A stretch of DNA of 38,203 bases, from the IMG/VR virus record IMGVR_UViG_3300045242_000106, positions 1 through 38,203 of that record; one strand, given 5' to 3'. Positions 23,212 to 31,627 of this stretch are shown in pieces. A program made the position numbers and the translations under genes. The stretch comes from a virus. Position 1 is the stretch's first letter; each line of letters opens with the position of its first letter. The notes under the pieces were generated by a model that saw nothing but the letters and a program-made list of their open reading frames with translations, ran no database searches and had not been told where the DNA came from.

Positions 23212-23731
23212 CGATAATCACTCCATCCTTCATCAAGCCATATTCCTCCAGGAGAGCTTCGACTGGATCTCTCGCTTCTGCAGGTGGCAAGTCTTTGACA
23301 TTTGTCGGCTCTCGGAGTTCGACCTTCAGGATCTCATAGCAGAGCTTTTTGTCCATCATGTTCAAGCGATCCCACCTTCCGACATCCTTCACAATGTTTG
23401 CGATGAGCTGTGCTTTTGCAGCTCGGAGTGTCGGAATGTTCTGTCGCTCGATTTCGAGTGCCTTCTCGATAGCTTTTTGTGTTTTTTTGTGCTCTAGTTG
23501 TGCTCGCTGCTTGCCCCATCCAGCGACATGTTTTCTAGTATTGCCATTCAAGATCCGCTTCGTATCCCAGCCCATGACTTGCTGCAGCCATGTGCCGACC
23601 ATTGTGTGAGTGGTATTCAGAAGGAAGGCACGTCTGAGAGCCTCCCAGTCGGTCCAGACTGTGAGTGCGTTTGTGGCATGCTCAGGATTGCGAGAGATGC
23701 CATCAGTTGCGATCTGTGGCTTCTTTGGCAT
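23111..23731 (-). CDS. terS: Terminase small subunit
   Basis: 206 residues. The N-terminal part has a helix-turn-helix-like region (MVGTWLQQVMGWDTKRILNG, VAGWGKQRAQ), the middle is a long basic coiled-coil helix (KKTQKAIEKALEIERQN, RAAKAQLIANIVKDVGRWDR), and the C-terminal ~55 residues are acidic and flexible (DDAPEEDSGLISRADSAETA). TerS binds the packaging site in DNA and regulates TerL. The tail end is encoded in DNA shared with the first 100 bases of terL. AAGGGA lies upstream of ATG 23731. Confidence 0.75.
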   Translation of the reverse strand: MPKKPQIATDGISRNPEHATNALTVWTDWEALRRAFLLNTTHTMVGTWLQQVMGWDTKRILNGNTRKHVAGWGKQRAQLEHKKTQKAIEKALEIERQNIPTLRAAKAQLIANIVKDVGRWDRLNMMDKKLCYEILKVELREPTNVKDLPPAEARDPVEALLEEYGLMKDGVIIDDAPEEDSGLISRADSAETAEADSGTSVEVSQA

Positions 23732-23734
23732 CTC

Positions 23735-23929
23735 TTATCCCTTCTTTAGATCTGGACGCTTGTCTCCAGTCAGCTCCTCGATCCCCACGATTGAATAATT
23801 CGTGCGTTGCTTGATGACTCTGGCTCGCTCGATAGCGGCATCCTCATCAGGTGCTTGCACGACAATATGAATGATATTGAGCTTGCCGACATCCGATTCA
23901 TCGAATGCCTCCACTGTGTATTTATACAT
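23735..23929 (-). CDS. Small hypothetical protein (64 aa)
   Basis: Short alpha/beta protein: YKYTVEAFDESD, IIHIVVQAPDEDAAIERARV, YSIVGIEELTGD. ATG 23929 is chosen for GGAG 6 bases upstream; it overlaps the methyltransferase end by 8 bases. It looks like the small beta-alpha proteins found beside phage DNA-processing genes, but no family is recognised. It precedes terS. Confidence 0.65.
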   Translation of the reverse strand: MYKYTVEAFDESDVGKLNIIHIVVQAPDEDAAIERARVIKQRTNYSIVGIEELTGDKRPDLKKG

Positions 23930-25118
23930 TTGATACTCCTTCCTTCTTATAGCATACCTTGAATAAACTCGATGCAACGGCTTCGACCGTATTGACCGTC
24001 ACTGCATTCCCCGCCATTTTGTAGCGTTGTGAGTCACTGATCTCGACACTATCATCTGAATATCGTGTCCAGTCATCGGGGAAGCCCTGCAGACGCTCAC
24101 ATTCTCTCGGAGTGAGCCTTCTGATCCTCCTGCCATCGAATATGCCCTGACGATCAGATGACGTGACAGTATAGGCAGGATCTCCGTTTTCTTTGAATCG
24201 TCTTCCGTTCTGGCTTTTATTGATTCGATCAGGAGTCTGCACAGGTATTGCTACAAATTGCTGCTGATCGGTGTCGAGTGTTCCGACACGCTCTTCTTTG
24301 ACTATGCCTCGTCTGGTGGACGAATTCACGCTCTTGCGATCAATGCTCATCACTGCAGTACGCTGTCCATGATTGTCGAGCCCCTTGAAGTAGTTCGCAT
24401 CGACAGTGTGAGCAATCTCCTCGCTCTGTGGCACGACCTCTCCATGTAGCTTGTGGACCGCATAGAGCCCTGTTTTTGCACCGAGACCGCCACCGAGAGC
24501 TTTGAGTGTCCTACCGACACCATTCGTGTCATATATCCTCAGAGCATCAGAGGTGTTTATCGTAAGTTCTTGAGCAATTTTTGCGTTTGTTCCGAAGATA
24601 GGAAATACTTCTCCTCCACATGATCCTCCAGAATGTCCGACAATATAGACACGCTCTCTGCTTTGGGGTACTCCGAAGTCTTTGCTATTGCACACCTGCC
24701 ATTCCACGAGATACCCCATGTCGGCAAGAATTTCAAGAATTGTCTGGAAAGTTTTGCCCTCGTCATGAGTAAGTAGACCCTTGACGTTTTCGAGAATAAA
24801 ATGTCGGGGTCTTTTGTCGGCGAGTATCCTTGCAACGTCAAAAAAGAGAGTGCCTCTTGCTTCTTCGAATCCCCTTCGTTTGCCTGCAACGCTGAATGCC
24901 TGACAAGGGAAGCCACCGACAAGGAGCTCGAAGTCAGGGAGTTCTGTGGTATCAATTCTTGTTGCGTCTCCATAGTTCTTCCCTCCGATTTGTTTATTGA
25001 ATACTGATATTGCATACTTGTCAATCTCTGAATATCCGACACTCTCAGCATCTGGTATTGCTTTTTTGATGCCGAGCTCGAAGCCGCCGATCCCTGTGAA
25101 CATTGAGAAGTATTTCAT
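23922..25118 (-). CDS. DNA (cytosine-5) methyltransferase
   Basis: 398 residues with all main motifs of the Dcm family in order: FTGIGGFELG (motif I, residues 7-16), GGFPCQAFS (IV, catalytic Cys72), ILENVKGL (VI), PQSRERVYIVG (VIII), then the target-recognition region, and RLTPRECERLQGFPDDW and YKMAGNAVTVN (IX-X). It transfers a methyl group from S-adenosylmethionine to cytosine in a specific site. No restriction enzyme is adjacent, so it is probably an orphan methylase that protects phage DNA from host restriction or marks it. Target not readable from sequence. Confidence 0.93.
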   Translation of the reverse strand: MKYFSMFTGIGGFELGIKKAIPDAESVGYSEIDKYAISVFNKQIGGKNYGDATRIDTTELPDFELLVGGFPCQAFSVAGKRRGFEEARGTLFFDVARILADKRPRHFILENVKGLLTHDEGKTFQTILEILADMGYLVEWQVCNSKDFGVPQSRERVYIVGHSGGSCGGEVFPIFGTNAKIAQELTINTSDALRIYDTNGVGRTLKALGGGLGAKTGLYAVHKLHGEVVPQSEEIAHTVDANYFKGLDNHGQRTAVMSIDRKSVNSSTRRGIVKEERVGTLDTDQQQFVAIPVQTPDRINKSQNGRRFKENGDPAYTVTSSDRQGIFDGRRIRRLTPRECERLQGFPDDWTRYSDDSVEISDSQRYKMAGNAVTVNTVEAVASSLFKVCYKKEGVSNV

Positions 25119-25480
25119 TTGAGCCTCACGATGATATTCTTGTCCGCCAGTCCGAATGCCTGCTGATCGTCTATAGCGATGTCCACATGGAATGTACGGT
25201 CCTTCGCCATATACTTCCAGACATACTCATCCAGCGACAATCTACGCCCCCACATCTCAGCATACTCCTTGCCGCCACCGCTCCAGACTACTATGCGGAC
25301 ATTCTTCGAGAGCTTTGAGAGAGTTTGAAGCATCCAGATATATTGCATGCAGGGCACATCATCCTCTGAGACGAGCGTACCATCCACATCGAAGGCGATG
25401 ATCAGCTTCTGCATTCTGTCGGCTATTACGCCGTCCAGACCGAGCTCTGGTGTGGCTTTGCGTTCTGTAGTGGCATTCAT
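25115..25480 (-). CDS. HAD-superfamily phosphatase-like protein (121 aa)
   Basis: Contains the HAD signature IIAFDVDGTLV (Asp31, Asp33), IVVWSGGG (motif II) and a late acidic pair in HVDIAIDDQQ. This is a small, cap-less HAD enzyme; substrates of such proteins in phage glycan or nucleotide clusters are usually sugar phosphates or nucleic-acid ends. Its ATG overlaps the upstream TGA by one base, and its end overlaps the methyltransferase start (ATGA). Confidence 0.8.
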   Translation of the reverse strand: MNATTERKATPELGLDGVIADRMQKLIIAFDVDGTLVSEDDVPCMQYIWMLQTLSKLSKNVRIVVWSGGGKEYAEMWGRRLSLDEYVWKYMAKDRTFHVDIAIDDQQAFGLADKNIIVRLK

Positions 25481-25785
25481 CAGAATGTGCTCCCTGTGCT
25501 TCCATCCCTGAGAGCCATTCGTGCTTCGAGTATCAGGCGGAGCTTGCCATCAGCGAGCTTGAAGCGAAGCCTCCTGACGCTGCTGGAGATACTAGGCTGC
25601 GAGACATCGAACACAGAGCCGATCTCGGCATGTGTCCATCCAGCACACAGCAGATCGACTATGAGCTGCTCACGGAGCGTCAGCAAGTCATACGTCTCCT
25701 CTGCTACAAGGAAGCCGACCGCCTGCTCTAATGGTGTGATAGTTTTGAACATATCATTCTGGTCCACGTCTTCGAGTTTTTGCAT
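25480..25785 (-). CDS. HTH regulator, sigma-70 region 4-like (101 aa)
   Basis: Residues ~35-80 read LTLREQLIVDLLCAGWTHAE IGSVFDVSQPSISSSVRRLR (split here into two parts), a helix-turn-helix of sigma region 4/LuxR type: LTLREQ then AEIGSVFDVSQPSISSSV. There is no region 2 and no DNA-binding partner domain. Placed just ahead of the methyltransferase and head genes, it could be a late-gene activator. The start ATG 25785 lies within the upstream zinc-ribbon gene. Confidence 0.75.
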   Translation of the reverse strand: MQKLEDVDQNDMFKTITPLEQAVGFLVAEETYDLLTLREQLIVDLLCAGWTHAEIGSVFDVSQPSISSSVRRLRFKLADGKLRLILEARMALRDGSTGSTF

Positions 25786-25981
25786 CTGTGTTTTCCCGCC
25801 TCAGAACACCGACTTGTCCGTCAGCCTCCCTGATTTTGATTGATTTGTCTCGGATCTGCCTTGCCTCTACATCACGCCCGCACCGATAACACGGCACGAT
25901 GATCCGATCCTTCTCGACATTCTCGAGGAAGATCTCCTGATCGAAGCCACACCATTCGTGCTTATAGCGGAAGACAGCCAT
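25754..25981 (-). CDS. Small zinc-ribbon protein (75 aa)
   Basis: Contains PCYRCGRDVEARQ with a CxxC pair and one more cysteine in the N-terminus (WCGFDQEIF), and a very basic C-terminus (RRENTDAKTRRRGPE). A CxxC-type knuckle with a basic tail suggests nucleic-acid binding. It overlaps the HTH gene by 32 bases, so the two may work together. No family recognised. Confidence 0.65.
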   Translation of the reverse strand: MAVFRYKHEWCGFDQEIFLENVEKDRIIVPCYRCGRDVEARQIRDKSIKIREADGQVGVLRRENTDAKTRRRGPE

Positions 25982-25982
25982 G

Positions 25983-27389
25983 CTACTTCTTGCCCTTCTT
26001 CTCGAGCTTGCGTCTCTGAGCCCGATTCATGAATGACGAGCCAGCCTGTTGCTTTGCCAGGATGTCAGCATTCTCTTTTGCTGCTTCGATTGCAGCTTGC
26101 TCCACCAGTCCGATCCAGAGCTGGCAGATGTTGGACCAGTCAAGCTCACGCACCCACTTGTACGCTCCCTCGACATCAGGAAGGTTCTTGCCGTCCATGA
26201 TCTCTTCGATGCGATCTGCAGCAGCCTTCACGTCCATGAGAGGACGGATGCGATCATTGTCCATTTCTTTGACGATCCACATGCTCGGATCTGCTCCACT
26301 CGGAATCAGTGCGGCACGATTGTCTGCACCCATTTCATTGAAGCTAGTGTTGCCAGGGATCAGCAGCGGTGTCTTTGTTGCCATTGCTTCTGTGGCACTC
26401 AAGCCCCAGCCTTCACCGAGAGTTGTGGAGATCACGAGGTCCGCTGAGTTGTAGATCCGATTCAAGTCATCAAGTGGCATGCCCTGATTCGCATTGAAGA
26501 TCTTCGGTGATGGCAGGAAGTACTCATACTCTTTGCCGAGCCCGAGCTGATTTGCCATCGTGAAGATGTTGCCGCCTGAGTCCTCGTACTGCATGTGCAG
26601 GTACATCATCGGCTTGCGTCCACGATCCCATAGCTCCTTGAGTATCATCAGGCTTCTGGCTACGTCCTTGCGTGGCTGATTGCGGTTCACATTGACGATC
26701 AGGAAGCGATCCTTCGCACGATCATTGAAGTATGACTTGCGGAAGTTCTTCACGTCCTGGCGATCCTCTATGTGGAAGAAGGTATCAGGGTTGTTGCCGT
26801 GATAGATCACTCGGAGGCGTTCATCGAGCTCTGGCATGTGCTTGAGTACTTCTTCTCGTCCGAACTGTGTATATACGACAGGGAAGTCAGCCTCTGATAC
26901 TGCCTGCACCCATTCTTTTTTGAGCTGAGCATCGACAGGGAAGTACCAGATAGTCTTGAAGGTCTTGTGACCGTTCTCCACGAGAGCAGCCTGTGTCTTC
27001 TTCACTTCTGGCATGATCGGCTCGAGCACGAAGCTGTCCTGGATCATGTACACCACATCATATTTGCCAGTACCCATGAGATCGAGCAATCGCTGCCGAC
27101 CATAGACATCGCCATACGGACCAGCGTTCATCATGCCGCCAGGCATTGCAGGGAAGACTTCTCCCACCCACTTGTCACGATCATACGGATCGCCTGAGTA
27201 GTTTATGCCGAGGACATCGATCTCATATTTGCCAGTGGCGTGTAGCTGCCGAGCAATATTCCCCAGGACCATGCCGAAGCCAGTCGCACAGCAATAGTCT
27301 CCATAGAGCAGCAGACGTGTCTTCTGTTCTGGCTCTCCCACGATCCGCTTCTGTGCGTCATCAATGACGGCTTCAGCTATAGCATCCAT
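25983..27389 (-). CDS. GT4-type glycosyltransferase (468 aa)
   Basis: Two-domain GT-B enzyme. N-terminal domain: LLLYGDYCCATGFGMVLGNI (the acceptor-side glycine-rich turn), YDVVYMIQD; C-terminal domain: RFLIVNVNRNQPRKDVARSL and EGWGLSATEAMATKTPLLIP, the E-x7-E donor-binding motif of GT4 family retaining enzymes. The C-terminus is basic (RRKLEKKGKK). Transfers a sugar from a nucleotide donor to an acceptor glycan or protein. ATG 27389 is chosen for GGAG 8 bases upstream, giving a 13-base overlap with the dehydratase gene; a frame to 27458 is also open. Confidence 0.85.
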   Translation of the reverse strand: MDAIAEAVIDDAQKRIVGEPEQKTRLLLYGDYCCATGFGMVLGNIARQLHATGKYEIDVLGINYSGDPYDRDKWVGEVFPAMPGGMMNAGPYGDVYGRQRLLDLMGTGKYDVVYMIQDSFVLEPIMPEVKKTQAALVENGHKTFKTIWYFPVDAQLKKEWVQAVSEADFPVVYTQFGREEVLKHMPELDERLRVIYHGNNPDTFFHIEDRQDVKNFRKSYFNDRAKDRFLIVNVNRNQPRKDVARSLMILKELWDRGRKPMMYLHMQYEDSGGNIFTMANQLGLGKEYEYFLPSPKIFNANQGMPLDDLNRIYNSADLVISTTLGEGWGLSATEAMATKTPLLIPGNTSFNEMGADNRAALIPSGADPSMWIVKEMDNDRIRPLMDVKAAADRIEEIMDGKNLPDVEGAYKWVRELDWSNICQLWIGLVEQAAIEAAKENADILAKQQAGSSFMNRAQRRKLEKKGKK

Positions 27390-28435
27390 TGCGGGTTCTC
27401 CAGTGTCCATTCGACTGTCTTTGCGAGTGATTCCTTGAAGCTGATCGGTGGCTGCCATCCGAGTGCGAAGAGCTTTGAGCCGTCCAGAGCATAGCGGCGA
27501 TCATGTCCAGGACGTGTGCTGTGGAAGTCTTCCAGGTGGTAGATCAATGGCTTGCCGACAAGCTCTGCGATTTCTTGTGCGAGCTCGAGGTTGTTCTTCT
27601 CGGTGTCTCCGACCACGTTGTAGCGATCAGGGAAGACGATTTCATTGTTGTCCACATACTTTGTTGGAGTGCCACGATTGATCAGGAAGAGCATTGCATC
27701 TGCGTGATTGCGAGCGTGGAGGTAGAAGCGAGAGCCGACATATTCCTTGTTGCCGTGAATGGTGACATCCCTGCCTTCGTGGATACCCTTGATCAGCATC
27801 GGCACGAACTTCTCTGGATCTTGCATCTCTCCGAAGTTGTTCATGGTGTTTGTGATGATCAGCGGCAAGCCGAAGGTCCGCCAGTATGATATAGCGATAG
27901 CTTCCTGAGATGCCTTGCTTGCTGAGTATGGATTCGATGGCAGGATCACATCCCATTCAGGGTGATCGAGCTGCGGTGCTGCACCATAGACTTCATCAGT
28001 CGAGATCTGCACGAAGACAGAGCCCTCTGGTGCTGTGGTGTTGCCGTCTCGGAGCTTCCAGATCGTGCGAGCGTACTCCAGGACGTTCAGTGTCAGAGCG
28101 ACATTGTTCTCGATGAATGGCACTGGATCATCGATACTGCGGTCCACATGGCTCTCTGAAGCCATATTGACGATATGATCGATATGTCCGATGCGGTGGA
28201 TCATCTGCTCGCTGAATGGAGCATTGAGATCGTGAGTGACTACTGAGACACGTTCACGCCAGTCAGGGTGTGCTTCCAGCATCTCTGCGATGCGGTCCGT
28301 CTTGCCCTTGTGTCTGAATGAATCGACACAGACCAGATGCCAGTCAGTATTGTGCATAATGTGTGCCAGTGTGTGTGCTCCGATGAAGCCGCCTGCCCCT
28401 GTCAATAATGCTCGTTTGTGTGTATTAGATTCCAT
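27377..28435 (-). CDS. dTDP-glucose 4,6-dehydratase-like (RmlB family)
   Basis: 352-residue extended SDR enzyme. TGAGGFIG (12-19) binds NAD; MASESHVDRSI (91-101); STDEVYG (145-151); SNPYSASK with Tyr170 and Lys174; NNFGEMQDPEKFVP; and TRPGHDRRYALD near the C-terminus. These are RmlB hallmarks, and conversion of a nucleotide-glucose to 4-keto-6-deoxy sugar is the first step toward deoxy- and amino-deoxysugars. Its likely partner is the DegT aminotransferase (32779-33894). The nucleotide used (dTDP or other) is not certain. Overlaps its upstream and downstream neighbours by 11 and 13 bases. Confidence 0.9.
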   Translation of the reverse strand: MESNTHKRALLTGAGGFIGAHTLAHIMHNTDWHLVCVDSFRHKGKTDRIAEMLEAHPDWRERVSVVTHDLNAPFSEQMIHRIGHIDHIVNMASESHVDRSIDDPVPFIENNVALTLNVLEYARTIWKLRDGNTTAPEGSVFVQISTDEVYGAAPQLDHPEWDVILPSNPYSASKASQEAIAISYWRTFGLPLIITNTMNNFGEMQDPEKFVPMLIKGIHEGRDVTIHGNKEYVGSRFYLHARNHADAMLFLINRGTPTKYVDNNEIVFPDRYNVVGDTEKNNLELAQEIAELVGKPLIYHLEDFHSTRPGHDRRYALDGSKLFALGWQPPISFKESLAKTVEWTLENPQWML

Positions 28436-28694
28436 AGTGATTTCTGAATTTCTCCAGCTCCTCTTCTTTTAGTTGATCGACAGCCTCCGAGAGACGCTCT
28501 TCCACATCTTCCATGTAGTCATTCGCTTCCTTCTCGATAGCATCCCACTTTGCAGCCTTATTTTTTGGAAGGCAGGTATTGATCTTGCTGGCAGTGCGAG
28601 CCCAGTTTTGCGATCTTTGATAGTCATCATAGAGAGCAATCGTCTCAGCGAGCGTGTACTCTTTTATCTTCATCAGCATCGGTACAGCATTCAT
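28425..28694 (-). CDS. Hypothetical helical protein (89 aa)
   Basis: Highly charged, helix-rich protein (SQNWARTASKINTCLPKNKA, YMEDVEERLSEAVDQLKEEE). No domain recognised. The ATG 28694 has GGAGG upstream; it overlaps the downstream dehydratase gene by 11 bases. It lies within the glycan block, with no visible link to it. Confidence 0.65.
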   Translation of the reverse strand: MNAVPMLMKIKEYTLAETIALYDDYQRSQNWARTASKINTCLPKNKAAKWDAIEKEANDYMEDVEERLSEAVDQLKEEELEKFRNHYGI

Positions 28695-28879
28695 GATTTT
28701 GCCTCCTTATTTTCAAGACCCAGTTTTGCCAGTAGTTTTGCATAGTGTTTGTTGCACACATACACAGTCTCTTCCCATGTTCTGTCAGAGTTTGCCAGAT
28801 ATTTCCTTCCAGTGTCGATCACACCGAGCTTGCGATCTGCAACTCTCTTGCAACGCTTGACTGAACAATATGGCATCAT
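28691..28879 (-). CDS. Small zinc-binding protein (62 aa)
   Basis: Cysteine and histidine pairs CSVKRC near the N-terminus and CNKHY later suggest a small zinc-stabilised domain, separated by a basic helix-rich stretch. Starts with ATGATG at the end of the upstream glycosyltransferase gene. Function unknown; overlaps the next gene by 4 bases (ATGA). Confidence 0.6.
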   Translation of the reverse strand: MMPYCSVKRCKRVADRKLGVIDTGRKYLANSDRTWEETVYVCNKHYAKLLAKLGLENKEAKS

Positions 28880-29610
28880 GACTTCTTCTCCAGCGGACCG
28901 ACTACTACACCGTCATCTCGTGTCCAGGTATCAGGACTGATTGATGGATCATTGAATGGTGTCTGGTAGATCTCTGATTCAGGGTATGGAATGCCACCCC
29001 ATTTGCGGACATAGTATGCTGCAGAGTCTGCACTGTTTGGATTCTCCATCATTGAGGTTGCAACACCTCCGAAGTGGACCATCGGTGCAAGGTTCGTGCA
29101 GATCTCACGGTAGCCGAGGAGCTTGCTGCGGCGGTGTGAGTCGTTGTCTTCGTACCAGGCAGGGATGAAGTTCTCATCGAAGAAGCCGATCTTCTCGAAG
29201 TAGTCACGAGCGATCAGGAAGCATGAGAAGTTCGGGTGATCACTGTGGCTGGCTGGAGTGCCTTCAGGAAGCTGATATGATGCGATGTCATACGGATTCG
29301 ATAGCTCCAGCTTGATGTTGTTCGGTGTGACCATTACAACACCCTGCTCATTGAGTTCTTTGTGGACCTCGACCATTGCATCGATCGTCACTGAGCTGAA
29401 GAGGATGTCATCATTGCAGACAAGTGCGTAGTCACAGCCGTCATTGAAGGCAGCCATCGCTGATTCATTCCAGGCTCGAGCCAGAGGACGGTTGTATCGC
29501 CACTGATCAATAATATAGAGACGATAGTCATGCTTCGTCTGGATGCTGTAGAGAGTCTCTGACAGCCCCTTGAAGTTATTCAATACTGCGAAGCAGATGC
29601 CGATCTTCAC
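28876..29610 (-). CDS. GT2-type glycosyltransferase (244 aa)
   Basis: GT-A fold: KIGICFAVLNNFKGLSETLY at the N-terminus, YRLYIIDQW, and YALVCNDDILFS containing the metal-binding DxD-like NDD; a late segment YEDNDSHRRSKLLGYREICTN resembles the acceptor loop. Small inverting-type transferase. In the operon directly upstream are an FkbM methyltransferase and two membrane proteins; it adds a sugar to a growing glycan, acceptor unknown. Confidence 0.8.
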   Translation of the reverse strand: MKIGICFAVLNNFKGLSETLYSIQTKHDYRLYIIDQWRYNRPLARAWNESAMAAFNDGCDYALVCNDDILFSSVTIDAMVEVHKELNEQGVVMVTPNNIKLELSNPYDIASYQLPEGTPASHSDHPNFSCFLIARDYFEKIGFFDENFIPAWYEDNDSHRRSKLLGYREICTNLAPMVHFGGVATSMMENPNSADSAAYYVRKWGGIPYPESEIYQTPFNDPSISPDTWTRDDGVVVGPLEKKS

Positions 29611-29921
29611 TTGCTTGTCTCCCCTTCAGTTTTGAGCTCTTTGATGAGATGGTCCACGAGGGCACTGCGATCGGTGAATTCACGGATCTTGCTCTTCGCA
29701 CGTCCAGCAATGAACACGAACCACAGAATGATGATCGTGATCCCCATGTACCAGTGACCGCCCCAGTACATAAAATTGAGCGTGGTGATCAGGATCAAGA
29801 TCCCGAATGTGAAGATGTCAGCTACGATCGACTGAGCTGCACTCTCTCGCACATAGTAGATCTTTGGCTTCGGTTGTTGAAATGTATATGAAGCCGTTGA
29901 TGTTTTTGGTTCTTCTCCCAT
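29607..29921 (-). CDS. Small membrane protein (104 aa)
   Basis: Two transmembrane segments (ADIFTFGILILITTLNFMYW and MGITIIILWFVFIAG, about residues 36-56 and 61-76) with a basic cytosolic loop and C-terminus (RAKSKIREFTDRSALVDHLI). ATG 29921 is chosen since GGGAGG lies 8 bases upstream. Sandwiched between an FkbM methyltransferase and a glycosyltransferase, it may help anchor glycan assembly at the membrane. Unrecognised. Confidence 0.65.
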   Translation of the reverse strand: MGEEPKTSTASYTFQQPKPKIYYVRESAAQSIVADIFTFGILILITTLNFMYWGGHWYMGITIIILWFVFIAGRAKSKIREFTDRSALVDHLIKELKTEGETSK

Positions 29922-29923
29922 GA

Positions 29924-30667
29924 CTAGCACCTCCCTTTGTAGATTTCGTCACTTGTTGGTTTAATATCAGATCGGACAAAAAAGCAATCATTGTGCTCAT
30001 AGATCGGACTATCCAGCGTGAAGCCTTGAGTCTTGAGCCATGCAGCTACTTCAGCACCTGGAGTCTCACCTTTGTATACAGGAGTCACTGAGAGCTCGAT
30101 GCAGAGGTATTTGAATTGCTTCAGCCACTTCCCCATCCCGAGTAGAATCTCCATCTCATTGCCCTGTGTGTCGAGTTGCAGCGTGTCGTATTGAGCGAGA
30201 TCGATGAGCCGCTTGTTGCCACGACTGTCGATATAATGCTTGTTGTTGAACTGCTTCGCCCATGTGTCGAAGCGGACCAGCTCGACTTCTTCGTGTGCCA
30301 CGATCGCCGCCTGCCCTTGATTCCAGTTCTTTGTGACTTCAGGATGATCCCACACGCCATCGAATAATGATGAGCCTTTGCCATCGCCTGCAGTCACCTG
30401 CAGATCGCCAGTGCTGTTTGTATCGTGGAGACCGAGCTTGAAGACATGTGCATTCAGACCATACTTCTCGTCCAGGATCTCGAATGCGGATGTCAGTGGC
30501 TCGAAGCCGATCAAATGCTCGACACCCATGCGGATGAAGTTCTCGATCTCTTCGCCATCGTTTGCTCCGCCCTGGACCACACCATTCAGATCGAAGCCCT
30601 GAACAGTAAAATGACTCAATTTGTTGCGTTCTTCAGCTTCGTAGAAGCCTGGTAGTTCTCGCTTCAT
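29924..30667 (-). CDS. FkbM-family methyltransferase
   Basis: 247 residues. VVQGGANDGEEIENF and HLIGFEPLTSAFEIL match the SAM-binding part of FkbM-type O-methyltransferases (VDVGANxG..., EP...); the later strand FDTWAKQF, DTLQLDTQGNEMEIL and the cysteine-rich C-terminus also fit. Such enzymes methylate sugar or lipid hydroxyls. Its neighbours are membrane proteins and glycosyltransferases, so it probably caps or decorates the phage-specified glycan. Confidence 0.85.
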   Translation of the reverse strand: MKRELPGFYEAEERNKLSHFTVQGFDLNGVVQGGANDGEEIENFIRMGVEHLIGFEPLTSAFEILDEKYGLNAHVFKLGLHDTNSTGDLQVTAGDGKGSSLFDGVWDHPEVTKNWNQGQAAIVAHEEVELVRFDTWAKQFNNKHYIDSRGNKRLIDLAQYDTLQLDTQGNEMEILLGMGKWLKQFKYLCIELSVTPVYKGETPGAEVAAWLKTQGFTLDSPIYEHNDCFFVRSDIKPTSDEIYKGRC

Positions 30668-30852
30668 GACTTCTTCCCCATATCATTACCGATCGTCAAG
30701 AATATTGATCCTATAGATCCGAGCATCAATGCTGAGATCCATTGCTGGAGCGTTGCATCCTTACCGAACAGTGTGAAGTATAGGAATGCAATGCCCGATG
30801 TGAGAATCAGCATTCCACCGACTACAAAATAAAATACTTGTGTGCTTTTCAT
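30664..30852 (-). CDS. Small membrane protein (62 aa)
   Basis: Two hydrophobic helices (VFYFVVGGMLILTSGIAFLY and WISALMLGSIGSIFLTIG) and a short basic end. ATG 30852 is chosen since it overlaps the upstream stop as ATGA; longer frames would need to run through that gene. Function unknown; lies within the glycan block. Confidence 0.65.
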   Translation of the reverse strand: MKSTQVFYFVVGGMLILTSGIAFLYFTLFGKDATLQQWISALMLGSIGSIFLTIGNDMGKKS

Positions 30853-31142
30853 TCGACTATTCCATCCTTTTGATTCCACCAGCGGAAGCTGATCGGCTTG
30901 AGCTCGGGTATCGGAGATCCGAGCTTCACCTGTTTGAACGTGCTTGATATACATACGAGTGCGAACACCTGGCGATTCTGATCAAAATATACATGGTGGA
31001 ATACCACGTCTTCAGGCAGGTGTCCTTCATTGATCACGAAGCGGGAGCTCGTCATGAAGTGGAGCAATGCTTCAGGGTGCAGCCAGATCAATGCCTGGCG
31101 GCTCATATCGATGTTACCGTCTGCTTTTTTGCCGAACATCAC
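30849..31142 (-). CDS. Hypothetical protein (97 aa)
   Basis: Unrecognised mixed alpha/beta protein. Sequence: MMFGKKADGNIDMSRQALIW start, then HVYFDQNRQVFALVCISSTF and a C-terminal RWWNQKDGIVE. Begins with ATGATG at the end of the acetyltransferase gene, so it is translated with it. May be a small partner of the acetyltransferase. Confidence 0.6.
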   Translation of the reverse strand: MMFGKKADGNIDMSRQALIWLHPEALLHFMTSSRFVINEGHLPEDVVFHHVYFDQNRQVFALVCISSTFKQVKLGSPIPELKPISFRWWNQKDGIVE

Positions 31143-31627
31143 GCTGCCTCCGCTTCCTGGTGGACCTGTGAGTGGACCATCACCAGAAGCTCTGCAGTAT
31201 CATTGACTGCCACATAGCCGAGCTTCCTGTACAGATTGATTGCGACCTCATTGCCCCGCAGCACATCGAGCCAGGCTTCTTCCGATCGGAGATCTTCGTG
31301 GATGAATTGTGTCATCTCCTGGAATAAGAAGTGCCCTGCTCCCTTGCCTCGTGCATCCTCTGTCAGACCGCCTGACACCCACCATTTGCCATCACGTTTG
31401 CTGATGAGCCCATAGCCGATTGGATCTTGCTCATCGGTGCGTAGTATGTACCCGAAGAGATCGCCACGCTCACGGGCAGGCAGGTATGTGTCTTCGAACC
31501 ACTTGAGCTGATCGGATGGCATGATCTCGGCAATGTTGTGCGTCATGAAGCCACGCACTTCATTGCGAACTTCCATCATCACATACGCTTCATTCTCGGT
31601 TTCCATTTCATGCAAGATGAGTGACAT
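31139..31627 (-). CDS. GNAT-family N-acetyltransferase
   Basis: 162 residues. DPIGYGLISKRDGKWWVSGG (strands 4-5), LTEDARGKGAGHFLFQEM holding the acetyl-CoA motif (RxxGxG, here RGKGAG), WLDVLRGNEVAINLYRKLGY (motif B). Transfers an acetyl group to an amine. Placed between a glycosyltransferase and the 97-aa gene, it likely N-acetylates the amino sugar made by the DegT enzyme. ATG 31627 has GGAGGT 5 bases upstream and lies within the end of the upstream gene; the frame is open to 31762 without a start signal. Confidence 0.85.
   Translation of the reverse strand: MSLILHEMETENEAYVMMEVRNEVRGFMTHNIAEIMPSDQLKWFEDTYLPARERGDLFGYILRTDEQDPIGYGLISKRDGKWWVSGGLTEDARGKGAGHFLFQEMTQFIHEDLRSEEAWLDVLRGNEVAINLYRKLGYVAVNDTAELLVMVHSQVHQEAEAA

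Noticed and set aside
23455-23500. A-rich run in the TerS gene as a second frameshift site
   Set aside because: The zero-frame codons around the A7C run do not fit the X XXY YYZ slip pattern and no useful alternative frame follows.
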